From Thermoleophilia bacterium UBA6103 (lineage in GTDB: Bacteria > Actinomycetota > Thermoleophilia > UBA2241), in assembly GCA_002423545.1 (NCBI GenBank), contig DIWP01000044.1:139-21295 (forward strand): a stretch of DNA of 21,157 nucleotides. Reading direction: 5' to 3'. Positions 8,138 through 14,401 of this stretch are shown in pieces (the first letter of the stretch is position 1; each line of letters starts with the position of its first letter). The notes below the pieces were generated by a model. That model searched no databases. It had not been told where the DNA came from and saw only the letters and a list, made by a program, of their open reading frames with translations. Position numbers and translations under genes: made by a program.

Positions 8138-8479
8138 TCAACGGCCCATCACGATGTCGATGCCCAGGAGCACCAGCTCGAGCTTCTGCGCCGGCAGCGA
8201 CCCGACACGCTCCGTGAGCGCCCCGCGGTCGAGGGTGACCAGTTGCGAGACGTTGGCGACGGAGTCCCTGGGCAGGCCGGTGAGCCGTGCGCTGAGAAGG
8301 ACGTTCCCAGGGGCCTCGGCCCAGCGCAGGTTGCTGGTCAGCGCGACACAGACGACGGTGGCGAGGCGACTACGGTTGAAGGCGTCGCCCTGCACGACCA
8401 CGACGGGGCGGCGGAAGCCGGGTTCGGAGCCGGAGGGCTCGGCCAGGTCGGCCCACCAGACCTCGCCTTGTGCGATCAC
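8138..8479 (-). CDS. mazF: MazF/PemK-family endoribonuclease toxin, cassette 2
   Basis: A 113-residue toxin of the MazF/PemK/Kid fold. The N-terminus QGEVWWADLAEPSGSEPGFR and RRPVVVVQGDAFN are diagnostic of the family (G-E-V-W-x-x-D-L, then R-P-V-V-V-x-Q). The later VALTSNLRWAEAPGNVLLS and DSVANVSQLVTLDR match the central strands, including the conserved S-V-x-x-x-x-Q-L motif. GTG 8479 overlaps the antitoxin stop as GTGA; GTG 8482 just ahead is also possible. It would cut mRNA when the antitoxin is degraded. Its stop lies only seven bases from the attC2 core. Confidence 0.92.
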   Translation of the reverse strand: MIAQGEVWWADLAEPSGSEPGFRRPVVVVQGDAFNRSRLATVVCVALTSNLRWAEAPGNVLLSARLTGLPRDSVANVSQLVTLDRGALTERVGSLPAQKLELVLLGIDIVMGR

Positions 8480-8709
8480 CACTCGGAGCGCTCGAGAGTG
8501 CGCCGCGCGGCGGTGCGGGCGAACTCGCTGCGACACTCGACCTCGTCGCAGACGCGGTCCAGGGTCTCGGTGATGCTCTGTGCCGAGTGGCGAGCGACAT
8601 ACTCGCGCAGCGCGTCAGCGTAGAGGCGGCTGCGCGACTTCTTCAGCTCACGCGCCAGCTGCTCGGCGTCGGCGAACAGGTCATCGGGGATCGAGATCGC
8701 TGTCTTCAT
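8476..8709 (-). CDS. Ribbon-helix-helix antitoxin (MazE-like), cassette 2
   Basis: A 77-residue protein whose first 45 residues form a ribbon-helix-helix DNA-binding unit: MKTAISIPDDLFADAEQLAR as strand plus helix A, then ELKKSRSRLYADALREYVAR as turn and helix B. The acidic, arginine-rich C-terminus would wrap the toxin. It is followed by the MazF-family toxin with a GTGA overlap. The start at ATG 8709 is chosen because the RHH unit begins there. There is no ribosome site, and a -10 hexamer ends just six bases upstream, implying a leaderless transcript. Confidence 0.9.
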   Translation of the reverse strand: MKTAISIPDDLFADAEQLARELKKSRSRLYADALREYVARHSAQSITETLDRVCDEVECRSEFARTAARRTLERSEW

Positions 8710-8715
8710 ACCGTT

Positions 8716-8743
8716 AGTATAACCGCAGCGCACCGGAATGCAA
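8716..8743 (-). promoter_or_regulatory. Internal cassette promoter for the toxin-antitoxin pair
   Basis: On the minus strand TTGCAT (8738-8743) and TATACT (8716-8721) are separated by 16 bases, a close match to a vegetative-sigma promoter in otherwise GC-rich DNA. The A of the antitoxin ATG is seven bases past the -10, so transcription would start at or near the start codon. The RHH antitoxin would be expected to bind here and repress, as in related pairs (inference). Confidence 0.7.
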
Positions 8744-8799
8744 CGGTCCACCGCAAACGTCGACGCCATGCTTCCGACTCCGCCGTGTAGCGAGCGTAT

Positions 8800-8889
8800 G
8801 CCGAACGTGAGGCACATGAGCTGACGGCTCGCTGGCTTCTGAACCTCATCATAGCCTGCGGGCCGTTCTGCTCGATGTGCTTGTTAGAC
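8800..8889 (-). repeat. attC1 (90 bp)
   Basis: Opens with GTCTAAC (8883-8889) and ends with GTTCGGC (8800-8806) on the cassette strand. The outer arms (AAGCACATCGAG and GCTCATGTG) match those of attC2-4, but the interior is about 27 bases longer and different, so the loop is larger. The opening core is the exact complement of GTTAGAC at the front of the cassette (9644-9650). It may be a cassette of different origin recruited to the same integrase. Confidence 0.9.
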
Positions 8890-8902
8890 ACCTCTTGCAC
8901 AC

Positions 8903-9625
8903 TCACCTGCCAACAACTGTCGGAGGCAGCTGCTCGAGCTCCGTGACGCTGAGATCCTGACCCCACGCCGGAATCGGTGCTTCGCTACGCCAGACCAGCG
9001 CTGCGGTCATGCCGGCGGCCTTGGCCCCGAGGATGTCCTTCTCTTCGTTTCCGACGAAGAGCATGGCGGCAGGTGAACAGCCGATGCACTCGGCAAGTGC
9101 CACAAAGCCAGCCGGGTCGGGTTTGCGGCGGCCAACTTCGACCGAGGTGAGAAGCAGCGGTTCGAGCTCCACCAGGCCGGCGGCAGAGAGATCAGCGACT
9201 ACCAAACGGCGCGGCATGGCGTAGGGGACATCGGTCAACACACCTACCGGGACGTCGGCGCTGGCCAACGTCGCCAAGCTCGAAGCGGCGTCGAGATAAG
9301 GGCGGGCCCGTCTCTGGAAGACAGAGAAGAAGGCATCGATCGCGGGGTCGAGCAGGGCCGACACATCCTGGGTGCGCACGTCCAAGGCTACGAGTAGCTC
9401 AGCGAAGAGCAGGGCGCAGTCGACTTCGTGCCTGCGGGGTGCCAGGCGCGTGTTGTAGCGGCGTAGCACGGCCATGCCTGCTTCGATCTGAGCGGGAGCC
9501 AGACTGTCGCCCCACGAGGATGCCACCGCGGCGAGGGCGCGTGGATACTCGCCCTGCCAGTCGAGGGCGACGCCCTCGTACTCGATTAGCGTCTCGCCGA
9601 GATCGAACCCGACGGCCTGGAACAC
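8903..9625 (-). CDS. HAD-superfamily hydrolase, cassette 1 (attI-proximal)
   Basis: A 240-residue haloacid-dehalogenase-type phosphatase or phosphoglycolate-phosphatase-like enzyme. Motif I is VGFDLGETLIEYEG (nucleophile Asp at about residue 8; the usual second Asp of D-x-D is Gly, a known variant). Motif II is GVLTDVPYAMPRR, motif III RRKPDPAGFVALAEC with the lysine, motif IV LFVGNEEKDILGAKAAGM. A helical cap lies between motifs I and II. The GTG start at 9625 is supported by AGGAGG seven bases ahead; the frame is also open further upstream only because it happens to share a frame with the integrase N-terminus. The gene sits 20 bases from the cassette boundary, in the position expected for the most recently inserted cassette. 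The substrate is unknown. Confidence 0.93.
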   Translation of the reverse strand: MFQAVGFDLGETLIEYEGVALDWQGEYPRALAAVASSWGDSLAPAQIEAGMAVLRRYNTRLAPRRHEVDCALLFAELLVALDVRTQDVSALLDPAIDAFFSVFQRRARPYLDAASSLATLASADVPVGVLTDVPYAMPRRLVVADLSAAGLVELEPLLLTSVEVGRRKPDPAGFVALAECIGCSPAAMLFVGNEEKDILGAKAAGMTAALVWRSEAPIPAWGQDLSVTELEQLPPTVVGR

Positions 9626-9643
9626 CGATGACCTCCTGAGGGT

Positions 9644-9720
9644 GTCTAACAACGATTTTGCGGTGTGGATACTGTAGTCGATGAAGCGAGTGGTGTCTGT
9701 AGATGGTGGGGTGTGTCGGC
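9644..9720 (-). other. Presumed attI insertion site
   Basis: The core GTTAGAC (9644-9650 on the minus strand, preceded by GTT) marks the junction between the integrase side and cassette 1. It is the point where new cassettes would enter. Sequence to the right, up to the intI stop at 9861, holds no gene and should contain the rest of attI; its outer boundary and integrase-binding repeats cannot be fixed by eye, so the end given is only an estimate. The stretch contains TACAGT near 9670 on the minus strand as a possible -10 of a cassette promoter, which is weak. Confidence 0.55.
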
Positions 9721-9860
9721 GGGCGGACGGGGCGAACGAGGTGCGGGGCCTCGCGGATACCGTAGGGGGATTCAGTCGCAGGCGGTCCGCGCAACTCGTG
9801 GCGGGGATGGCGGTGCGGGTCAATGGGCGGGAGATATGCGGTCTGTGGAAGGTGTGGGCC

Positions 9861-10816
9861 TCACAATGCGTCCAGGGGGCTGCGGACGCCGTGCCCGCCC
9901 TGGTTGAGCACGTGGGTGTAGACCATCGTCGTGCTCCCGTTCTTGTGTCCGAGCAACTCCTGGATCGTCCGGATGTCATAGCCAGCATCCAGCAGGTGCG
10001 TGGCGAATGAGTGACGCAGGGTGTGGCATCCGGCGCGCTTGGTGATCCCGGCTCTGGTGACGGCATCGCGCATGGCCCTCTGTATGACGGTCGCGTGCAC
10101 GTGGTGCCGGCCCTCCTGGCCCGCCTGGACGTCCTTCCAGCGGTTCTTCTGGGGGAAGACCCACTGCCAGCACCACTCGCTCGATGCGGCGGGTACTTGC
10201 GTTCGAGGGCGTCCGGCAGGGGGACGCGACCCCAACCGTCGGAGAGATCCTGTTCGTGGGCCGCCTTAGCTCGGCAGAGCTGCTGTCGCAGGCCGGGCTG
10301 GATCGACCGCGGCAGCATCGTCACCCGGTCCTTGGCGCCCTTGCCGTTGCGCACCAGGACCTCTCCCCGCGAGAGCTCGAGGTCCTGAACGCGCAGGCGC
10401 AGGCAATCCATCAGGCGCAGGCCCGACCCGTACAGGAGTGACCCCATGACCCACTTGTCCTCGCGCAGGCAGGAGAGGACGGTCTTGACCTCCTCGCGGG
10501 TCAGGACGACCGGCAGGTGCTTCGACGTTGGTGCCCGGATGAGCTCCTCGAGCTCGCCGACCGGGCGCCCGAGCACGTTCCAGTGGAGGAACAGGATCGC
10601 CGAGAGCGCCTGTGTCTGGGTCGAGGCGCTGACGCGCCGCTCGACCGCCAGATGAGTCAGGAAGGCGTTGATCTCGGCTTCCGCCATCTCGGCCGGATGA
10701 CGCAGGCCGTGGAAGTAGAGGTACCGGCGGACCCAGAGGCGATACGCCTTCTCCGTACTTCGACTGCAGTGCCGGGAACGCAGAGCCCTGTGGAGTTCGA
10801 CCATCAACTCGGACAT
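9861..10816 (-). pseudogene. intI: Integron integrase IntI (tyrosine recombinase), frameshifted near 10188-10193
   Basis: IntI joins attI and attC sites to capture and shuffle cassettes. The N-terminal SAM-like core-binding domain (LRSRHCSRSTEKAYRLWVRR, FHGLRHPAEM) and the catalytic arginine R134 (YGSGLRLMDCLRLR) and lysine K162 (KGAKDRVTMLP) lie in one frame. The rest, in the next frame, begins ASSEWCWQWVFPQKNRW, the extra segment found only in integron integrases, followed by RHHVHATVIQRA, HTLRHSFATHLLDAG (His and Arg), LLGHKNGSTT and the nucleophile Tyr in MVYTHV. The frame breaks after RKYP; restoring one base in the CCC-G run at 10188-10193 gives a full 318-residue protein ending at TGA 9861. 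ATG 10816 follows GGAGG. This may be a true mutation or a sequencing error. Confidence 0.93.
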
Positions 10817-11156
10817 GCACCCTCCTCGCCACCGTGACCACGGTCATACGCCATCGGCAGGCGCTGCGGCTCGCTGCGGCTCTCTGCGGTCCGTGCGACC
10901 CGCGCTGCCGTGCGGCCGTGCGGCGCTGCGGCTCGCCGCGGTCCATGCGACCGTGCGATCTGTGCAGCAGTGCGGCTGCGGCTCGCCGCGGTCCGTGCGG
11001 CCGTGCGACCGTGCGGTCCGTGCGGTCCGTGCGGTCCGTGCGGCCATGCGGACCGTTCGGTCGAAGCAACCGTTCGGTCGAAGCAGCGGTGTGGCGCCTC
11101 CCGTCTCCACCACAGTGTGACGCCATCTGACGGAGGTTCAACGGGTGACGAAGAAC

Positions 11157-11169
11157 GTGAACCGTTCAC
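11157..11169. repeat. Perfect palindrome GTGAAC-C-GTTCAC
   Basis: A 6-1-6 inverted repeat between the lipocalin-like gene stop and the intI upstream repeats. It could be a regulator site. It does not match an actinobacterial LexA box, which needs four bases between GAAC and GTTC. Confidence 0.4.
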
Positions 11170-11177
11170 ATTCGGGT

Positions 11178-11203
11178 CTGCCGCGAGCGGACTCCCGCGG
11201 CAG
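11178..11203 (-). terminator. Candidate hairpin terminator after the lipocalin-like gene
   Basis: CTGCCGCG and CGCGGCAG form an 8-base perfect stem with a 10-base loop, seven bases past the stop at 11211. There is no U-run, which is common in high-GC bacteria, so the call is tentative. Confidence 0.35.
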
Positions 11204-11210
11204 CGATGGC

Positions 11211-12698
11211 TCAGAGGTGACCCACGGGCTGCAGCTCGGCCCAGGCCTGGCCGCGTATCCGCTTGCCGCCCAGAGTGCCGGTCACCTTCATCAGGCCTTC
11301 GTACTTGACCGTGTTGCCGACGATGATCTCCTGATCCCTGCGCACTGTCTGCAGGATGAGGACGCCGCGGCGTGCCCTGTAGGGACCGTTGAGCCGGATC
11401 CGATATTGCATCGGGTATGTCAGCCCGCTCGCCGTGCTCGTCCACTCGCTGCCACGCACCGGCGTGATGCGGATGTTCGCGGAGTCCCACTGCGCCACCG
11501 CTTTGTGCGCGCCGTTGCGGAACGTCGCCGAACCCTTCCGGAACATCCTCGCGATGCGCAGGCGCCCCGCCCCGGTGTCGAGCTGGTTCACCAGCATCAC
11601 CCTGTCGCGGGACGGCATCTGGATGGCGAAGAAGAGCCATGAGGCGTCGGCGACCACAGACTGGGCGGTCTTGTCGTAGCTCTCGACGACGTAGTCCAAC
11701 CACATGGTGCCACGGCCACCAGTGGCAAACGAGGTGCGCGAGGCCACGCCGATGCGGAAGCGCTTCACGTCCAGCAGGCCCAGCGAGTAGTAGTAGGAGC
11801 CCTGACCGGCCATCGGGTCGAGCGTGCCGCGGAGGTAGCGGTCCATCGAACCGCCGAACCTGGAGCCGATCGTCAGGCGCTGCAGCGGCGTGATCCACTG
11901 CGGATAGAAGGACCGTGGGCCGTAGCCGTCGTTCAGGGCGCCGAGGCGGTCGCGCAGAGACACCCGTGCCGTCAGCCGTTCTCCGAACTGGTCGGCCACG
12001 TCTGCCTGCAGCAGGTAGCGGGCCCCCGGCCGCCCCATCTGACCGGCGACGAGCTCCATGCTCATCCAGCTCAGAGCATCCGGATCCGAGAGGTAGAGGA
12101 CGGTCACCTTCCACGGGTCCTGGGTGACGGTGACCAGCGGCGGGATGTCGATGTCGACGCAGCCGCCGTACAGGTAGCGACCGAGCGACGGATTCCGGTA
12201 CCCGACCATGGCCGGCACAAATGGCACGCGGATGCCGTCGATGACCTGGTCGATCCGCTGCACGGCCAGCATGAAGGCGCTGGTGCGCCCGGAGCGCTCG
12301 ACCAGGCTGCCGAAGAAGAACCAGCCGTCGAGGTCGTACTCCGGGTGTTCGCTGGAGAGGAAGCCGGCCAGCGCCGCGCGACTCCGCGTCCAGGGTGCGG
12401 AGTGGTCGGCGGCGTAGAGCGCCGCCGTGCCGGCATCCCGAGCGGCTGCTGCGACGGTGGCATCGCCGGTGGGCGTTGCGGCAGCGGGGGCGCCGCCGGC
12501 ATCTGCTGTGGAAGTCGGATCGCCCGCCGTCGCGGAAGGGCGACCGGTAGAAGAGGCAGCCGCCGAGAATGGACACACGAGGCTCAGTGTCAGGACAAGC
12601 GCCACACAGATGGCGAACGCCGTGCGAAGGGCGAGCCCCGGCCAGACGGACAGCGCCATGCAAAGGATCGTCCTCCGCCTGGCGGCTCGCTCGATCAT
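11211..12698 (-). CDS. Secreted AttH/CrtC-like lipocalin-fold protein
   Basis: A 495-residue exported protein. Residues about 14-48 form a signal peptide (hydrophobic core TAFAICVALVLTLSLVCPFS, then AAA-S), followed by an Ala/Thr/Pro linker. The main part resembles the AttH / hydroxyneurosporene-synthase (CrtC) group: YDLDGWFFFGSLVERSGRTS and LAVQRI near the front, YPQWITPLQRLTIG in the middle, TMWLDYVVESYDKT, a WLFFAIQMPSRDRVMLV strand, and a final VKYEGLMKVTGTLGGKRIRG with QAWAEL, which is the typical closing strand pair. Such proteins have two lipocalin-like barrels and bind or act on lipophilic molecules; the ligand here is unknown. ATG 12698 has GGGAGGA five bases upstream. It is on the same strand as the MBL-fold gene, 146 bases downstream of its end. 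Confidence 0.75.
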   Translation of the reverse strand: MIERAARRRTILCMALSVWPGLALRTAFAICVALVLTLSLVCPFSAAASSTGRPSATAGDPTSTADAGGAPAAATPTGDATVAAAARDAGTAALYAADHSAPWTRSRAALAGFLSSEHPEYDLDGWFFFGSLVERSGRTSAFMLAVQRIDQVIDGIRVPFVPAMVGYRNPSLGRYLYGGCVDIDIPPLVTVTQDPWKVTVLYLSDPDALSWMSMELVAGQMGRPGARYLLQADVADQFGERLTARVSLRDRLGALNDGYGPRSFYPQWITPLQRLTIGSRFGGSMDRYLRGTLDPMAGQGSYYYSLGLLDVKRFRIGVASRTSFATGGRGTMWLDYVVESYDKTAQSVVADASWLFFAIQMPSRDRVMLVNQLDTGAGRLRIARMFRKGSATFRNGAHKAVAQWDSANIRITPVRGSEWTSTASGLTYPMQYRIRLNGPYRARRGVLILQTVRRDQEIIVGNTVKYEGLMKVTGTLGGKRIRGQAWAELQPVGHL

Positions 12699-12844
12699 GC
12701 GATCCTCCCCGGTCTTGGCGTTGCGCCCCATCCGGCCACGGTGTCGACATTCCCGGCAGATCCTTGAGCCGCCGAGCCGGCGTGCTGATGCCGATGCGTC
12801 GGGGGCCGGCTGGAGCTTCGGGCTGTCGGAGCCTCGCAGATGAG

Positions 12845-13708
12845 TCAGTGGCCGGCCATGTACTGCCTGTATCCGGTCGCCAGCCACGCCAGTGAGTTGC
12901 GGACCGGTTCCATATCGGGAAGGTCGGGGTCGAGGTCCGTCCTCACGGCGGCAAGCAGGTCCCCGTCGAGCCTGTCTACGTGCGCGTCGTACCAGCGCCA
13001 CCACTTGTCACAGGTCACCACGGCCTCATCGAGGATGTCCCCGGCCTCGGCATCGCCGATCGCTCCAAAATGTGCCAGGCACAGGGTCTCGTAGTCGATG
13101 CGTCGCAGCTTCTCCACGGAGGAGAGGAAGGCCGCGTAGTCCCAGCACGGGGGCACGAAGGGTGGCAGGAAGAGCGTGTGGCTGAGCTTGTAGCCGATCG
13201 CGTCGCCCACGTAGATGGCGCCGTGCTCCTCGTCGAAGACGGCGATGTCCCCCAGACAGTGGCCCGGTACTTCATGGATGCGCAGCGTGATGCCACCCAG
13301 CTCGACGATGTCGCCGTCCACGACCGGAGTCACGTCGTGGATGCTCGCGTAGGGCGCGCCGCCGTAGTCGTCGTTGAAGTGGGCATCGGCCAGCAGCGGG
13401 ATCGCCTCGGCGGCGGCCACGACCTCGATGGTGCGGCCCGTGCTCTCGGCCTCCTGCCGCAGCAGCGGGATGCCCTGGCTGTGGTCCCAGTGGGGGTGCG
13501 TGATCACGATCACGTCCGGCGGAAAGGCATCGAGCTCCCGCAGCATCTCGACCAGATGGGGAGCCTCGGCGGCGGCACCGGCGTCGATGAGGCACGTCCT
13601 GTCGGCCCGCACCAGATAGACGGCCGTCACGCCGTCTCTGCCACCCATCCCCGTGTCGATGAGCGTCGTGTCGTCGTTGACCTTCCCCGGACGTCTCATG
13701 GCCGACAC
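12845..13708 (-). CDS. MBL-fold metallo-hydrolase
   Basis: A 287-residue metallo-beta-lactamase-fold enzyme. The metal ligands are visible: THPHWDHSQG (H-x-H-x-D-H), PGHCLGD (third histidine), VGDAIGYK (bridging Asp) and LAHFGAIG (last histidine). The opening LIDTGMGGRDGVTAVYLVRA and CLIDAGAAAEAP is like the glyoxalase-II/YflN-type lactonase and thioester-hydrolase branch. The C-terminal third is helical (CDKWWRWYDAHVDRL). GTG 13708 is chosen because AGGAGG lies six bases upstream; ATG 13699 is three codons in and further from the site. It follows ilvN on the same strand after 213 bases. The substrate is unknown. Confidence 0.9.
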   Translation of the reverse strand: MSAMRRPGKVNDDTTLIDTGMGGRDGVTAVYLVRADRTCLIDAGAAAEAPHLVEMLRELDAFPPDVIVITHPHWDHSQGIPLLRQEAESTGRTIEVVAAAEAIPLLADAHFNDDYGGAPYASIHDVTPVVDGDIVELGGITLRIHEVPGHCLGDIAVFDEEHGAIYVGDAIGYKLSHTLFLPPFVPPCWDYAAFLSSVEKLRRIDYETLCLAHFGAIGDAEAGDILDEAVVTCDKWWRWYDAHVDRLDGDLLAAVRTDLDPDLPDMEPVRNSLAWLATGYRQYMAGH

Positions 13709-13921
13709 CGCGGACCTCCTCAGTGCGCCTCCCGGGGCGGCTTCGATCCGCCCCCCCGTTCCGTGTCGGCACGCGAGGACGCCGACCAAAGTCCCGGGCT
13801 CGCACTCGACGGCCGCCGGGACGACTGGACGGAGCCGACAACGAGTGACCGCCGGGGCAGGCGCGTGAACGGGCGGCGGCGAGTGGTCGCCGCCGCCGGC
13901 CGGGCGACTTCGTGTGAGCCG

Positions 13922-14401
13922 TCAGGGACGACCGCGGGCGATCGCGATCGGGCCGGTGCGGACGATCTCGACGATGCCCAGCGGCTGCAGCAACTCGAGC
14001 AGCGCCTCGGACTTCTCGGTCGTGCCGACCACCCGCAGCGTGAGCGTGTTGCGGTCCACGTCGACGATCTTGGCGCGGAAGATCTCGGCGATCTGGAGAG
14101 CTTCGGAGCGTTTGTCGCCCTCGGCCCGCACCTTCACCAGCATCAGTTCGGCGGAGATAGTCAGGTCCGGGTCCAGGTCGCGGATCTTGATCACATTGAT
14201 GAGCTTGTGCAGTTGCTTGGTGACCTGGTCGATCGGGTGTTCGGCCCCGTCGATCGTGATGGTCATGCGGCTCAGGCCGGGCTTCTCGCTCTCGCCGACG
14301 GCCAGACTGTCGATGTTGAAGCCGCGGCGCGCGAAGAGGCCGGCGATCCGCGTCAGCACGCCGGGCTTGTTCTCCACCAGGACCGAGAGGATGTGCTTCA
14401 C
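13922..14401 (-). CDS. ilvN: Acetolactate synthase small (regulatory) subunit
   Basis: A 159-residue subunit that activates IlvB and confers valine feedback inhibition. The N-terminal ACT domain (MKHILSVLVENKPGVLTRIA then GLFARRGFNIDSLAVGESE) contains the N-x-P-G-V-L and R-G-F-N-I-x-S-L ligand-loop motifs; the C-terminal domain is complete (ELMLVKVRAEGDKRSEALQI, RVVGTTEKSEALLELLQPLG, VRTGPIAIARG). The GTG start at 14401 overlaps the ilvB stop as GTGA, so the two subunits are translationally coupled. The next ilv gene in the usual order, ilvC, is not adjacent; an MBL-fold gene follows instead. Confidence 0.97.
   Translation of the reverse strand: MKHILSVLVENKPGVLTRIAGLFARRGFNIDSLAVGESEKPGLSRMTITIDGAEHPIDQVTKQLHKLINVIKIRDLDPDLTISAELMLVKVRAEGDKRSEALQIAEIFRAKIVDVDRNTLTLRVVGTTEKSEALLELLQPLGIVEIVRTGPIAIARGRP

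Larger units (their letters stand above)
6732..10816 (-). mobile_element. Chromosomal integron: intI, attI region and four gene cassettes
   Basis: The unit consists of an integron integrase gene (9861-10816), a presumed attI at its 3' side, and four cassettes read in the same direction. Cassette limits, set by the G/TT cut in each core site, are 8806-9649 (HAD hydrolase), 8074-8805 (MazEF-like pair), 7510-8073 (HicAB) and 6738-7509 (lipoprotein). Each cassette ends in an attC that folds into an imperfect hairpin with unpaired bases. In all four, the core at the cassette start is the exact reverse complement of the core that opens its own attC, the footprint of a circular cassette. The orientation is the inverted type known from Treponema denticola and some other non-proteobacterial integrons. 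The array interrupts the usual ilvN-ilvC neighbourhood. Confidence 0.93.
10817..11210. repeat. Gene-free, repeat-rich region upstream of intI
   Basis: No credible gene lies in these 394 bases. Three copies of a roughly 50-base unit start at 10873, 10925 and 10975; the first 20 bases of copies two and three are identical (GCTGCGGCTCGCCGCGGTCC). They run into a 9-base tandem repeat (GTGCGGTCC) of three perfect copies at 11011-11037 plus a decayed one. At 11052-11085 a 17-base unit (ACCGTTCGGTCGAAGCA) occurs twice in perfect tandem. The region must carry the intI promoter. Frames crossing it give only RTDRTD-like repeats. Confidence 0.8.

Noticed and set aside
6732..8889. CRISPR array, because of similar ~60-base repeats
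   Set aside because: The spacing is one gene or gene pair, the repeats are hairpins with integron cores, and there are no cas genes.
8903..10816. A 637-codon minus-strand frame joining an integrase N-terminus to a HAD hydrolase
   Set aside because: The middle is out-of-frame integrase sequence. The two genes share a frame by chance after the intI frameshift; the HAD gene has its own ribosome site and GTG inside the cassette.
11052..11085. A LexA (SOS) box upstream of intI (CGAAGCAACCGTTCG)
   Set aside because: The gap between half-sites is one base too long for the actinobacterial CGAAC-N4-GTTCG box, and the first half-site is imperfect.
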